NCBI GenBank assembly: GCA_964017065.1
Contig: OZ024784.1
Coordinates: 866,382 to 930,381, forward strand
Length of the DNA: 64,000 nucleotides
Source: Haliclona indistincta
Lineage: Eukaryota > Porifera > Demospongiae > Haplosclerida > Chalinidae
Reading direction: 5' to 3'
Every line of letters starts with the position of its first letter. Positions within the stretch are counted from its first letter, which is position 1. A program made the position numbers and the translations under genes. The notes below the pieces were generated by a model that saw only the letters and a program-made list of their open reading frames with translations, had not been told where the DNA came from and searched no databases. Shown piece after piece: positions 21,901-34,100 of the stretch.

Positions 21901-24900
21901 GCTGAAGTGGCTTGGGGTTGGACATTATGGTAGGACTAAGTGGAAAGACAAACTCAGGATTGCTGGACTGGGAGAAATAGCCAGGAGAGGAAAGCTGATG
22001 TTGGTACTCAGTGGGGCTCTCGGCAAGGTTAGCCAGACGTAGAGCTAACTCTTGTGAAAAGCTGTCCGATGAATTCTGCTTGTGATGGCGCAGAGTAGGT
22101 GGACGAGTGACAGAACCTGGCAATATGTTGTCATCCAATGTGAACTGACGAGGCAGTGTAGGGCTCTGTATCAAGCTGTGGTCATCCTTAGGAGCGTCAC
22201 TGGTGCAGTAGTCATCTTGGTTAGAGCTGGCACTGGTGTGGTTACTAGCAGTGTCTGAATCAATGTCCTGATGTAGCGCCTGGCGAATGAGACGAGGACG
22301 CTCCCCAGTGCCGTATCCCTGGATACATATCAAGTACTGATGAAGCTGTGGCAATGGCACACTTACCCTTGAGGAGATGGTGTCTGCATCACCAGAGGAG
22401 TTAGTAGCTGGTGTAGAGGGACAAGAAGAGCCTGTACTCTTTATTCCTCTACTCACTCCACAGGGTGTGGTCACATGACAGTTGATATCAGATCTATAGT
22501 TTATTCCTCCTTCCCACAATGCACCAGGACGAGGAGCAACAGGCTGGATAAAAGAACAAGTATTATACAAGATGGCGGAGCATCATACCAAGCTAAAAGG
22601 AGGCAAAGTGGATGTCTTGGTGACATCAGGTGAGTGTATTTGATGTACACGAGGTAGAGGGAGAGTGTGTGAGTGAGGGTTGTAAGTGTCACTAGTGCCA
22701 CCTTGACCAGGGAATGAGATGGTGGGACGACGAACAGTGAGAGTGATATAACTAGTGGCTGTGCGTAGAACACGACCAACAAACTCCAGCGGACTGGGGT
22801 CAGAACCAACCATCAGATGATTGACCTGTAAGAAGAAGAAGAAAATCAAAAGGAAATCTGGACAGCAGATGAGAGACGTAGCAGAGAGATTAGAACTGAG
22901 AAAAAGCTATGATAAGAGGTGACTTAGAGAGAAGAGTTAAGAGATCAAAGAGTGACCTCCAGTATGAGGTCGCCTGCTCTGATTCCACTACGAGCAGCAA
23001 TACTGCGATCAGATACTTCCTTGACCATCACAGCTAGTGACAACCGCATACCAACATCTGTAAAACAAGCATCACGACACACAGACATTCATGTACGCAC
23101 ACACACACACCATCAGCTGCCTGCATTCGAATAGAGGAGTCCTCCATCTTTACATTCAAATTAGAAAACCACTGAACAAAAAATCAAACATGGTTGAGAT
23201 ACAGAAGGACACAGCCTACATCAGGTGGCTCGGGGCTACTGCTGAACATGTCTGGACGAGATCGCTTCCTCACTTTAGTCAACTGTAGAGGCATTACATA
23301 ACACTCTCAGATAGTCACCACACCCACCTCACCACACCCACCTTATCCTCGGCCTCTTTCCTCATCTTCTTCTCCATATAGTACTTCTGTAGGAACGACT
23401 CTTTCTCTTCTATAGCTTGCGAACGCTCCAAGCGAGCAGCTTTAAGACGGTCAGTCATCTCTTCAAGCTCGCTACGTAGCAATTCAATCTCCTGAAAGAA
23501 ATGTGATTTATGAAAAGGTGAAACTAAACTAACTTTTTTAGTGTTGTCCTGCTCTGACGATTCCTTGCTGCCGCGAGGCTGCTGCACAAGCCTAACAATC
23601 TTGCGCTGCATAAACTGTTTCTCAAGCACCAAGGAGTCCACCTGGAGCACCAAGGAAGGACTGATCCATCACAGACCCATCACTGAGCCCTACCAACTCC
23701 GCCTACCTTGCCCTGCAACCCATCTTTGGCTTCTTGCATCACAGCCACCATTTTCTCACTCCTCTCCAAGTGAGTCATTAGTCTAGAAATGCGATCTCGA
23801 GCAGCACACAGCTCACTCTGACACAGCACAAAGTCATTCTCCAAAGTAGCATAGTCTTGCTCTATCTGTTCTCGCTCATCGATAACTTGTTGCAGACGCT
23901 GTGGTCACATAACAGGTTGGAAATGTTATGTGATGGGAAATCCTAGTCATACCTTGTCACTGTCTTCAGACTGCACTGTCAGTGATTCCTTCCATTGCAC
24001 CAGCTCCGAGTACAGGTGCTGGTACTTCTGAGTGATACTCACCAGATTATGGAAGCTGACCTCTTTCGACCTGTGCATAAAAATAGAATATCACTCGCCA
24101 TATAAAATTATATAATGCTACAAGTGTTCGAGTTGACGAAAGTTCATCAATCACATTCAGTCTCCATTAAATTTTAGTGTTTTTACCATCAAGTTGGCTG
24201 GTCAATAGCCTCAGGCTGCTTACAAACTTAAAAAGCACCAAAAAATCAGGCCAGACGGTGCAGGGGGCTGTAGTCTAGCTGTACTAGAGTATGTACAAGT
24301 ACACTGAAAACAAGATTGGTATCCTTTGCCACAAAGCTGCAAATCAGCCTTGTGTCTCTAGAACATATCATGTTACAAACGGATGACAGATCAGAAAATT
24401 AGCCTTGTCTCCGTTATACTACTAGTTAGAAAAGTGCTAATTACACACAAAAGCAAAAGCAAAGTGTCTCGCTGCCACAAAGGTCACGCATACCTGAACA
24501 CCTGTGCACCAAGCAGGTACTGTGTGACGGTGCTGCGCAGTCTCCTGGAGCCGGGCAAGGAGCTCACAGGAGCACAAACGTGTCTCTCACTGCAGGTGTG
24601 GGCACCCTAAGTCCCACCGACGCCTTTAGTGATCGATGAGACACAGCCAGTGGACTTTGCTCCTCAGTACAAGACAAGGTACCCGTTTTACAGATGGGTG
24701 GGTGGCAGTGGCGTAGCCAGGATGATTGGACAGTTGGCAGGGCACAAGTAGCTAATTAATTATTTGTGAGAGTGTGGTCAATTAATATCGTTTGTCAAAC
24801 AATGGGGTCGCATATGCTAAGCTGCTTTTCGAGCAGTTTTTTAAAGACACTTCAGTGCGCTAACATTTTACCAGTTGCCGAGGAGAGACAAACTACCCTA

Positions 24901-25124
24901 AACAGACGTTTTGCTCTGAAAACAAGTGGGAAAGTGGATACAGAGCATGCCACGTGTTCAAGGTCCAGCTCAGTTGCCCGGGCAGGGCCTGGGTGTAGCT
25001 ACGCCACTGGTGGGTGGGATGGAGTACTTTATGTTTTTTTCATCCTGCTCTGACGAACCAGTGTCCTCTGGGTTATAAACCCCTGTTGAACCACCAGGGC
25101 ACACCACACACACACACACACAGA

Positions 25125-25182
<58 letters not shown>

Positions 25183-26426
25183 TGTATAGGCATGTACAGG
25201 AAACTGAAACCAAATACAACACAACATTATATCCACAACATATCAACACCTCAGTAGCTCGGATATTTCCTTTTCACGTTCAGACAGAGCATTCTTCAAA
25301 TTATCTCTCTCTTGTTGAATGTTCTCACACTGTTTACTGAGCACCTCCAGTCTCTTCCTGATAGTGAACCTGACGGAATGTAGTACACTCACTTGACACC
25401 TAAGCTACATATCTGACATACCTGTTTGTTCGTCTTTCACGAAAATCAGCCGGCAGTGTGTCTGTATAGTATAATATAATCATACACTGTAACATGTAAC
25501 AGTTTCTTAGATGGAATCTACAAGTACCTAGGTAGTCAACTATGGGCGCTTTTGCAGTCAACTCCTTTTCTCAGGAATTATGCTACTCATTCGCAAATGA
25601 GAGAACAAATTTCACTCATTAAAAATTGATTGGGCTAACTAGTAGGAGGTATTCACCTCCTTGGCTTCCTAGAATTGTTAGCCAGATGTTGGGTATGTAC
25701 CACTATTGAAGGGTAGTGAGGTATTGGGGCCAGGATGTGGTTCAGGGATGGGTCCCTATTCTGTTTACTTTCATATTCATACAACAACAGAATAGATCAT
25801 CCATAAACAAATTTACGACATTTTTGAGCAAAGACAATAATGCTTCGTTGCCAAAGTCTGTTCACACACTATTGTGTATTATGTGACGCAGCTAGCGGCT
25901 GCTATATAACTCACTCTGTCGGTCGATGCTGCTTGATCTCCCGCTCTCGTCGCTCTCAAGAAATTGTAGCTGGTAGAAGTCATCCTCTGGTTTCACTGCA
26001 ACACAAACACTGTGTACTATACTATAGTCAACAACTTGGTCACTCACTCTTTCTGCTATCAGGCAGGTCCACACCGTGCTTGGTGAACAGTCTAGTGAGA
26101 AAATCGAACACCATTGGGTAGCTCCTCGCCAACGCCTCGTGAAAGGTCCCGATAGCGTTCGGTCCCTTGGTGAACAGTATGTCGATACACTTGTCCATAC
26201 GGAGTCGAGCAGTAGCGCAGTGCTGGATAATCTCACAGTCGTCCACGGTAAAGACTCTCTTCTCCTTCATGTACGGGAACAGAGCGGCCGCGTCATGGAT
26301 GTATTCAGTCAACCTCACTCGGTGACTTTCCAGGATATCTTTTTCTTTTTTTTCCATCTCGCTCTCCTCGAACGAAGGGACCCATGTTAGCATCTGTAGC
26401 TCTGTGGGCGTGGCAGTGTCCGCCAT
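18996..26426 (-). CDS. CARD-coiled-coil-PDZ-PDZ-SH3-GK membrane-associated guanylate kinase (CARMA/DLG5-like)
   Basis: Multi-exon minus-strand scaffold gene. Exon 1 (26426-26048) encodes an N-terminal CARD of about 100 residues, ending in FTKGPNAIGTFHEAL and SYPMVFDFLTRLF, the positions of HTKG...YYPEL in CARD9/11 proteins. Downstream come long coiled-coil exons (ERDNLKNALSEREKEI, LERSEKMVAVMQEAKDG, ELEEMTDRLKAARLERSQA). PDZ 1 lies at about 23060-22690 (VGMRLSLAVMVKEV, RAGDLILEV) and PDZ 2 at about 21680-20480 (GISLIGGRGRGLFIS, LQTGDQLIK). The SH3 domain lies at about 20391-20167 (ALFTNRRPREGELVFARGD). A guanylate-kinase-like end follows (HCIIPLDRSNLRAL, LHPIVIFL, VKQEIKKQQQTAIWI), closing at TAA 18996. 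Vertebrate CARMA proteins link antigen receptors to BCL10 and NF-kB; DLG5 acts in polarity. Orthology between these is not settled here. Confidence 0.82.
24706..25009. mobile_element. hAT-type MITE in a MAGUK intron
   Basis: A 304-bp insert beginning CAGTGGCGTAGCC and ending GTAGCTACGCCACTG, so the terminal 12 or so bases are inverted repeats. It is flanked by the perfect 8-bp duplication GTGGGTGG (24698-24705 and 25010-25017). An 8-bp duplication with CAGTG termini is the hAT pattern. No transposase is encoded. Confidence 0.88.
25085..25181. repeat. CA dinucleotide microsatellite
   Basis: Long (CA)n run, interrupted once by GACCA, within an intron of the MAGUK gene, directly downstream of the hAT-type MITE. 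Confidence 0.95.
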
Positions 26427-26698
26427 GATCGGTAGCTACTGGTAGCTGTAAGCGGCAGGAGCTACGACTCGTTAATCCACCACTGAACTTGGTGAGCGCA
26501 GCGATTGTCGCTAGCCAGGCAGAACGACCACTTATGTAGAGCGACATGTTTACGATAATACTAATGTAAACAGCACGTGGCGAGTAGGCGGGGCGGAATT
26601 GACTCTGAATCAAAATCCCTTTCATTGGGAAAAGACACTATGGACACGTCAACTCAAAACTGAAAGCGTCTTACAACATAAAACACTTGAATTATGGT

Positions 26699-29270
26699 CT
26701 AGTAACTACTGGAGCCTCTAGTCCGGTAACCAGCGCCTCTAGTCCGATATCCACCTCTCATCTGATAACCAGTAGACCCTCCTCTGCCTCGATAGCAGCC
26801 TCCTCGGCTGAATTTAGACCCTCTACCATAACTACTGTAATGAGTGGTGTATTGCTGATCGTAGAAATCTTGTGGACGTGGTTTTAGCGCAGGAAGAGAG
26901 AGAGGGCAGGAGAGCTTGATACTGTGTGAGTCCCGCCAGTTCTCCTGTGGAGAATAGTGTGGTTATGCAGTCGGTACAAACAACATACGAGTCACCTGCA
27001 TACTAGTGGCTATGTCCTTGGGCAGATCGAACACAACTGCCTAGAATAGCAACACAGTACCATCCAGTGCTCTAGCAAGTCCATGCATACCTTAGCATCT
27101 ATGGTCATCCTCAAACCCTTCACCTTTTCTCTCACATTAGCGCCACATCGTTGTTCGAGTATTTTCCAGAAATAGCCAGGACTGTACACGACCTGATCAC
27201 ACTCCAGCAGCATGGTAGTGAACCCCTAGATGCAACACTAGTAACAGCAACTACGCTAGGCTGGTAGTAGCTGACCTGGTGAGACGAGAGGAGTGATCGC
27301 GACGTCACCTCTGTTAGACCAGATATGAACGCCAGTGATGCAGCCACAGCATCAACTGCCCCTCTCTCCTTGATGAGCTCTTCAGCGGCAACATGAAACA
27401 GGGGAGGAATAGAGGCAGGTATGCCCTCAAGACTCCTGTTATAAAGTCATAATGAACTAGCTAGCTATACTGAGTAGTCTAGCTACCTTACGGCATCTCT
27501 TCCGGCTGCCTTCACCAAATCACTAGGCTGAGGTGCTCCTATACGAAGAAACTTGATACCCTGTGGGAAAATATGCCCACAGACAAAACAATGGCAGGAA
27601 TTCTCACAGCTCTCTTCTCCACTAGCTTAATGAGGTACTCTTGCTGCAACTTGTAGAAGACCACAGAAGTGCCTGTGCGTCCAGCCCGCCCTGTTCTACC
27701 ACTGCGATGTATGTATGCTCCTACGTCCTGCACAAAGTGCTCAAACCCTTTGCTCCCATCATCACATTCACTCAACACTCACCTTTGGCGGCTCACACTG
27801 TACCACCAGATCAACCTCAGGTACATCCAGTCCCCTGGCGGCTACATCAGTAGCTACTAACACAGGAAACCGTCCCTCTCGGAAACCCTTGAGAGTCATC
27901 TCGCGTTGCTTCTGAAGTATATCACCATGAAGCACCTAACCCATAGGACCAGCAATGCATGGTAAAGATAGTTGACTGTGGTTACCTGACACTCTTGCTT
28001 CAGGACAGAGTTCAGCGCTAACTCATTCGCTTCTTGTTTTGTGTTCGTAAAGATCATGGTTCGACCATGAGCGCCGCTGTACAGCTGTATTACCGCAGCA
28101 ATGGTGGCTGGGCGCTCTGAATAAGGACAACACAACGCCTTGTGCTGTATCACAAGTGGCGTTACAATGAAGGACATACAGACAGACTTACAAACCTCTA
28201 CAGTGACGGCAGTTTTGTTGTCTTCTTGACCGACCAGATCAACTCTGACTCGATCCTTATTCATGTAGCGTAGAGCAGTCTTGGTTACCCAGTAAGGGAC
28301 AGTGGCTGAGAACAGTAGCATCTGGGGCTTGCTGGTCCGATCTGGAAGAAAGCAAATAAGAGCACTAAGTAGCATTGGTAAAGGAGGCACCTGGATTGAA
28401 AGATGCGGCAAGAATCTCATCAACAGTCTCAGCAAACCCTCTCTCGAGCATCTGATCAGCTTCATCCAGTACCACGCACCTGTATCACAGCCAGGGTGAG
28501 TGATACCATGGGAGAGGAGGGCTTACTGAAGGTGAGCAAGGTCAAGATTGCCTTTCTGCATGTGGTCCAGTATTCTGCCAGGAGTGCCTACCAGTACATC
28601 TAATCCAGACCGCATTGCTGATTCTATATCAGCCAACAACACAGCTCGAATATACATATTGCAACGACTCACCTTGTGGTTCATAAGACACGCCTCCATA
28701 GATACAGTATACGGACAAGCCCTGGGCTAGTGCAGTGAATACTTCAGTCACCTGATTAGCTAGCTCTCGTGTTGGCGCCATTACCAGGACCTGTGGTGGG
28801 CGACCACGCCTCTTGTCTAACTCGCTAGCACACAACTTCTCCAATAGCGGCAACACGAATGACAGCGTCTTGCCTGTTCCCGTACCTAGGAGAGACACAG
28901 AGAGGGTGTGCAAGTACATGGTCTTTATTTTAGCTCACGAGCATGTCCAATAACGTCATTTCCCTCGTACACGGGATCAAAGGTGAGATATTGGATCGGG
29001 AACAAGCGTGTGACCCCGCGAGACTTGAGCACACTTCGCGTCTGCTTGCTGATTCGGAAATTCTTCAGTTTTCCTTTCTGGTCCTTTTCTGGGTCACCTT
29101 CCAGCCCCGTGACCACGTGGTTATCATCCTCTGGCGCTTCTTTCCGTGCTACTTTAGGCGACGCCTCATCTTCCTCCTGGGCAAGGTCGACAGCAAATAC
29201 AGACTGTTTTGGTCACTCATTTACTTACCAACTTGCCGCTCCTCTTTCTCTTCCCTAGTCTCTTGTCCAT
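26699..29270 (-). CDS. DDX21: DEAD-box RNA helicase, DDX21/DDX50 type
   Basis: Nucleolar RNA helicase family acting in rRNA synthesis and processing. Starts at 29270 ([14 protein letters not shown], a basic head) and is split into many short exons. Motifs in order: GVTRLFPIQ (Q motif), ARTGTGKT (motif I, split by an intron at GCTC|GT), [45 protein letters not shown] and [10 protein letters not shown]. After the core comes a GUCT domain ([39 protein letters not shown]), which separates DDX21/DDX50 from other DEAD-box proteins. The tail is rich in RGG/YRTRG repeats ([19 protein letters not shown]) and ends at TAG 26699. Its start codon is 198 bp from that of the divergent four-helix protein, so the two likely share a promoter. 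Confidence 0.93.
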
Positions 29271-29468
29271 TCCAACCAACACGTGCTCAGATTCTTAACC
29301 CTTGACCGCCTCACCTCTTCCTGGTGAGGTGTAACCAAGCAACCAGCTGATCACTAACACCACGCCCCTACCGCCAACAGATGATAAGTGACTCGAGGTG
29401 CCGACTGATCGCAGAGCGATAGAGCAACTCTTTCATTCCTTGTCCAGCTCCCTACTTTACAGATCGCA

Positions 29469-30870
29469 ATGTGTTGTCGACTTTCTAACAGCCATCACTG
29501 CCTCAACTTTCTCAGCGTGCTGGGATTCCTGCAGGCACTGATCGGCGTCCCGGTTACAGTACTGTCCATCCTGGTGCTCGTGCAGGGCGACATGGGCTAC
29601 CTGCTGTCGCCATTCTGGTGTGGAGCCCTGGTACGTGTGTAACAGCAAGGCTGTCCTTCTCTCTCTCCTGTTCATTTGCTGCATGGTCGGCTACTGCATG
29701 TCCACATTTTCTCAATGTATATTGTGTGTTATACTTGTTGTGTGTCGCCATTCTGGTGTGGAGCCCTGGTATATGTGTAACAGCAAGGCTGCCCTTCTCT
29801 CTCTCCTGTTCATTTGCTGCATGGTCGGCTACTGCATGTCCACATTTTCTCAATAATTGCAATTTAAGTGTGTATTTCAATTAATACTTGATGTGTGTAC
29901 GACCCGTAACACATTAGGCTGCTTTGTTACTAGCAGTGAACAAACAACTTGCGGCATATTTGGCTGTGTCACATTAGTTCCTCTCATTACTGAATGCATT
30001 CTATACATACCATTATTGCTGCGCTATCTCGCTATAGCTCCTGATTGCTGGTGGAGTTGGATTATGTATTAGACCTTCAAGACTAGCTGTCATTGTGAGT
30101 TCACCCTTCTCTCTTCTACTATTCTCTTTCATTTTTTCTGCTCTCGTCCAGTGTTGACAATAGTTGTTGACAGGCGGTCTGCACTGTTTGCATTATAATT
30201 GAATGTTTACACAATCTCATTGTGCATACACAACCAGATTATAGCCAGGACAAGCACACACACTCATAGTTAATGTGCTCTAACTAATACTAGCGTGTGG
30301 TCTCTGTTTGGACTGGTACATAGGTGTGTATTGTATGTATTATATCAATATCTCCATTTTAGTGAAGTATAGTCATACCAGCGTGCTTTTCTATAGATCG
30401 GATTTCACCTAATACTCAACGTGTGTGCAGTCCTCACTTGCGCTGGCGCAGGAGCTATTTCAGGTATTCGTTGTAATTATGTACTTGTTATGTACTTGAT
30501 TATGGCTATTAACCCTCCTCCAGGTATTTATGGTGTATCAGTGATTCTGCCTGGATACGACTCGGTTGTTGTTACTGGTGGTTCTAGCGGTAACTTTACT
30601 CTGTCAAACAGCACAGTAGCGGTGGACTGCATATTCTCAGATGGCTCACCACTCTATAGCAAGGAGATTCAAACCGCTCTACAACCGCTCGACACGTTTG
30701 TGCCTACCTGTTCTCAACTAGACATGTTCTGGACCCACCTTGTGGCGAACATGTCACTGTGTTTCATCGGCTGTCTCGTCAGCATCATAGCAGCAATAAC
30801 CAACTGCGCTACTCCTTGCATCGAAGATCGTTACATCAAAAAATGGAGCCCGCCTCAAGAAGACGTCTAG
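29469..30870 (+). CDS. Small four-helix membrane protein (MS4A/TMEM-like layout)
   Basis: Exons 29469-29630, 30038-30094, 30397-30463 and 30524-30870 join in phase to 210 residues. Helix 1 is LSVLGFLQALIGVPVTVLS. Helix 2 spans the exon 1/2 junction (FWCGAL then LLIAGGVGLCI). Helix 3 is AVIIGFHLILNVCAVLTCAG. Helix 4 is SLCFIGCLVSIIAAITNC. The loop between helices 3 and 4 has NFT and NST glycosylation sequons, and the tail is short and cytosolic. The arrangement, with SPFWCGALLLIAGG in the second helix, recalls MS4A/CD20-type proteins, but I do not recognise an ortholog. The 60-nt third intron is open in frame and could be retained. The end of exon 1 with its donor is duplicated in intron 1. 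Confidence 0.7.
29606..29854. repeat. 138-bp-period direct duplication of an exon end and splice donor
   Basis: Two 111-bp copies (29606-29716 and 29744-29854), almost identical, separated by 27 bp. Each contains the last 25 nt of exon 1 of the four-helix gene plus its donor (GTACGT in the first, GTATAT in the second). Use of the second donor would meet an in-frame TAA within four codons. Confidence 0.92.
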
Positions 30871-31174
30871 TTTAACTTCACACCTTCACAACAATCACTC
30901 CGTCACAAATAATGATCACACCATCACAATGATCACACCATCACAATGATCACACCCTCCCTCTCCGACCACACCTTTCTTCATGTGTGAAATTGTATCA
31001 TAAGTATAGATATAATGTCAAACACAAATTGTATGTATATCATATCACACTGTTTTGATAATAATTATAAAAAGCTAAAATACATAAGTTAAAGTATGTT
31101 ACATGTACAATAGTATTGATACTTGTTTACTCTTAGTTGAAGTTTGCATAATTAGATTAGAGCATTGATTTTAT
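30871..31174. other. Convergent 3' spacer
   Basis: Short AT-rich spacer between the stops of the four-helix gene and the ZU5 gene. It has three tandem AATGATCACACCATCAC-like units (30912-30958) and no coding exon. Confidence 0.6.
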
Positions 31175-34100
31175 TTATGGTATGGTAATTTTTACATCAC
31201 GTGTGAGCTGTGTAGTGGATTGCTGCAATCTCAGCACAAACTGCCTTCCCCCTGCCGACACAGGGCTGGACAAGGTGGTGAAGAGGTTAAATACAGCAGC
31301 TGCCTGTCCGATTCTCCTTATACGCCAAATCAGGCCAAACGGAATTATCTAAAAGATAGCAAACAGAGATGGTGTAGATAACCAAGCATAGTAGTAATGC
31401 AATAATGACAGGACGATGGTAGCTAATGTATGCTCCATATATAGGTCGGGAAATAACACATTGAGTAAACTACTGACAATATATTAGGTAGTACAGTCAC
31501 ACATGAGTAGGCGTGTCTCACTTTAGTGTCGAGTGGTCTTGAGCCTGATAGCAGTGTGACTTGCATGTCACCATGATCACCACGACAGACTAGAGGGACA
31601 TATTGCTCAAGGCACATCCAACCAGATGAACACAGCTCTTTGTTGACAGCCTGCAGTGAGCGAGTGAGTGAGTGAGTGAGTGATAGGGTGAGTGAGTGAT
31701 AGAGTGAGTGAGTGATAGAGTGAGTGAGTGATAGAGTGAGTGAGTGATAGAGTGAGTGAGTGATAGAGTGAGTGAGTGATAGAGTGAGTGAGTGATAGAG
31801 TGAGTGAGTGATAGAGTGAGTGAGTGATAGAGTGAGTGAGTGATAGAGTGAGTGAGTAAGTGAGTGAGTGAGTGAGTGAGTGAGTGATCGAGTGAGTGAT
31901 CGAGTGAGTGAATGAGTGTGAGTGAGTGAGTGAGTGAGTGAGTGAGTGAGTGAGTGAGTGAGTGAGTGAGTGAGTGAGTGAGTGAGTGAGTGAGTGAGTG
32001 AGTGAGTGAGCATACCTCAATGTGGTCCTGTATAGCATTCACGAACACCACCTTGACTCTCTGTGGTTGGTCTCTGTTCTCACTGGAGGCATTGCTGTAG
32101 ATCATACAAGTCATCTTCTTAGAGACATTGCGTCCCTTCTTACTGACAGGACGTCCTATTAGCCTGCAATGATGAAAGCAACATTACCGACTGCATCACT
32201 AAATCACACACTTGTGCTCAGTATTTTTATTATTATCTGTGCTTACCGAAATGATCCTAACTGTTTAGTTCTGATCACAACACAGTCGCGGTGCAGTTGG
32301 TAAGTAGCTCCTCTGAAGTACGCACTCTTCTTGTGAGATTTAGGCACAGAACCAGTGAAAGAACGAGTTAGAGTCACCCATTCATCTGCCTCACTGTTCT
32401 GTGCTCTGCCCTGGACCTATAATTATAAAGAGCGAAAGCATGCATGAAATGCGAGTGCGTGTTTATTATATGGTGCAAACCTTTAGAATCCATGATTGGT
32501 TGGAAGAGGGCACGCAATGAGGAAGGGTTATCTTTATGGGTTTGTGAAGACTAATATCCCCCGGGCCTACAACCACGAGCGGGCTCAGCTGGATGGTCCC
32601 TTCTGCCTTGCCTCTCAGCAAACTCTCCATCTGCATAGCAACGTAGGTACATGAAGAGATCGCTATGTTTCCCTACTGACCTTTCGCTGCTCAGGAGATG
32701 CATAATAGCTGTCTTCTTCCTCCTCGTCTTCTTTCTTCTCCTCGTCTTGATAACGGTAGACATTTTGCATCACATCAAACCTAAAGACCAGGTGAGTGAT
32801 GACTCAGTTACAAGCACCAACAGCTCTCACCATAGTCTATGTCGTTTCCCTCTTGACAAGGCTCCTTTGGGCACGTCAACTATCACTTGTGTGTCGGTGT
32901 TCTGCAGCCGTGCACCAGTGTGTGTCACATAGCCCTCTCCATTGGTGATGGAATTGAATCTAGCAATAATATCGTCAGCTGTTGCTGAAGGCCGTCGCTT
33001 CGCATTCACGCGCTGCAGACGATGGTTTCTCTGGGGCTCCAGTGACTGAGTGAAGACGGTCTCCTCTTCCTCCTCTTCTGTGTCAAGATCCTCTTCTTCG
33101 TCTGTGTCTAGTTCTATTCCAACTGTCTCCCCACCAGGAGCTCTTCTGTTGTGACGTACGGCTGATGAGTGCTCCAGTAGTATAGCATCACTCAGAGATC
33201 GTCTCAGTCGAGATTTTCGTGGTCTAATAGGACTTCCCACTTCTTCTTCCTCATCTTCTTCAGCAAAAGCAGCAATGACATCATCCACATCTTGTTCCGT
33301 GAGTTCAGGTGGTGGTTCAGAGGGCTGGCTGTCCTGCTGGGGGGCGGGTCCTCTCAGGTTAACCTTGAGCTCTCTCTCGATTGCCGACACCAGATCTTCC
33401 TCGGTGTATGCTGAACCGGTTCGCAGCAATCCATCTATCTCCAGTAAGATGCTTCCCAGGCTGCGAATGAGCGTCTCTTTTCCTCGTTTCTCATCATCTT
33501 CATGAGACTGGGTCATAGACTCACGACCTTGCGTACTGAGCCGCTGAGCAATCACATCTCTGTGCTTGAGTATCAGAGCCACGGAATCCCGATTGATCTT
33601 ATTTCTGACGGCTCCACTGCGCTCCCTCATACGTGGTCTATCAAGAGGTTCTTCGTAGATCAGAACTGTGCTACTTCTTGCTCTTTCATCATCACTAGAG
33701 AATGTGTTACTGATATCATTACTACTGTACGAGGATTTGTCGCCGGTAGTACTGTTGGCTGTGGTAAGACTCTCACTGGACTCAGTTGCTGTCGGTTCTA
33801 ACAGGCTCGGATCAGAGAAGGATCGCTCTAATCGACTTACTCCTTGATCGCGAGAATGCAGGCGGGGTGGAGGATACAGAGGCGAGGAGCCACTTGATCG
33901 GCCCTTTCGTGGGGTCCTGTTGAAGGCCTCTCTCTTGAGAGCTCGGATGATCTCTTTGGCGCGAGAAGGCTTGGGAGGAGAAGACGATAGTGTAGTTTGG
34001 CTGCGGCCCTTTACTAGTGGTGGAAGAGGAGGCAGTGGAGGGAGGGCCCTCTGCTCACGCAGTAGTGAATCACTCTTTGGTGGAGGAGGAGGAGGTAAGG

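Noticed and set aside
24970..25236. Cysteine/valine-rich minus-strand frame
   Set aside because: It is the CA microsatellite and MITE end translated in one frame.
28908..29305. Plus-strand frames of about 115-120 codons opposite the DDX21 N-terminal exons
   Set aside because: Antisense to helicase exons whose motifs are unambiguous.
31423..32114. Three overlapping Ser-Leu-Thr-His-rich frames
   Set aside because: They cross the GTGA array inside an intron of the ZU5-UPA gene; flanking true exon pieces are read in part of each frame.
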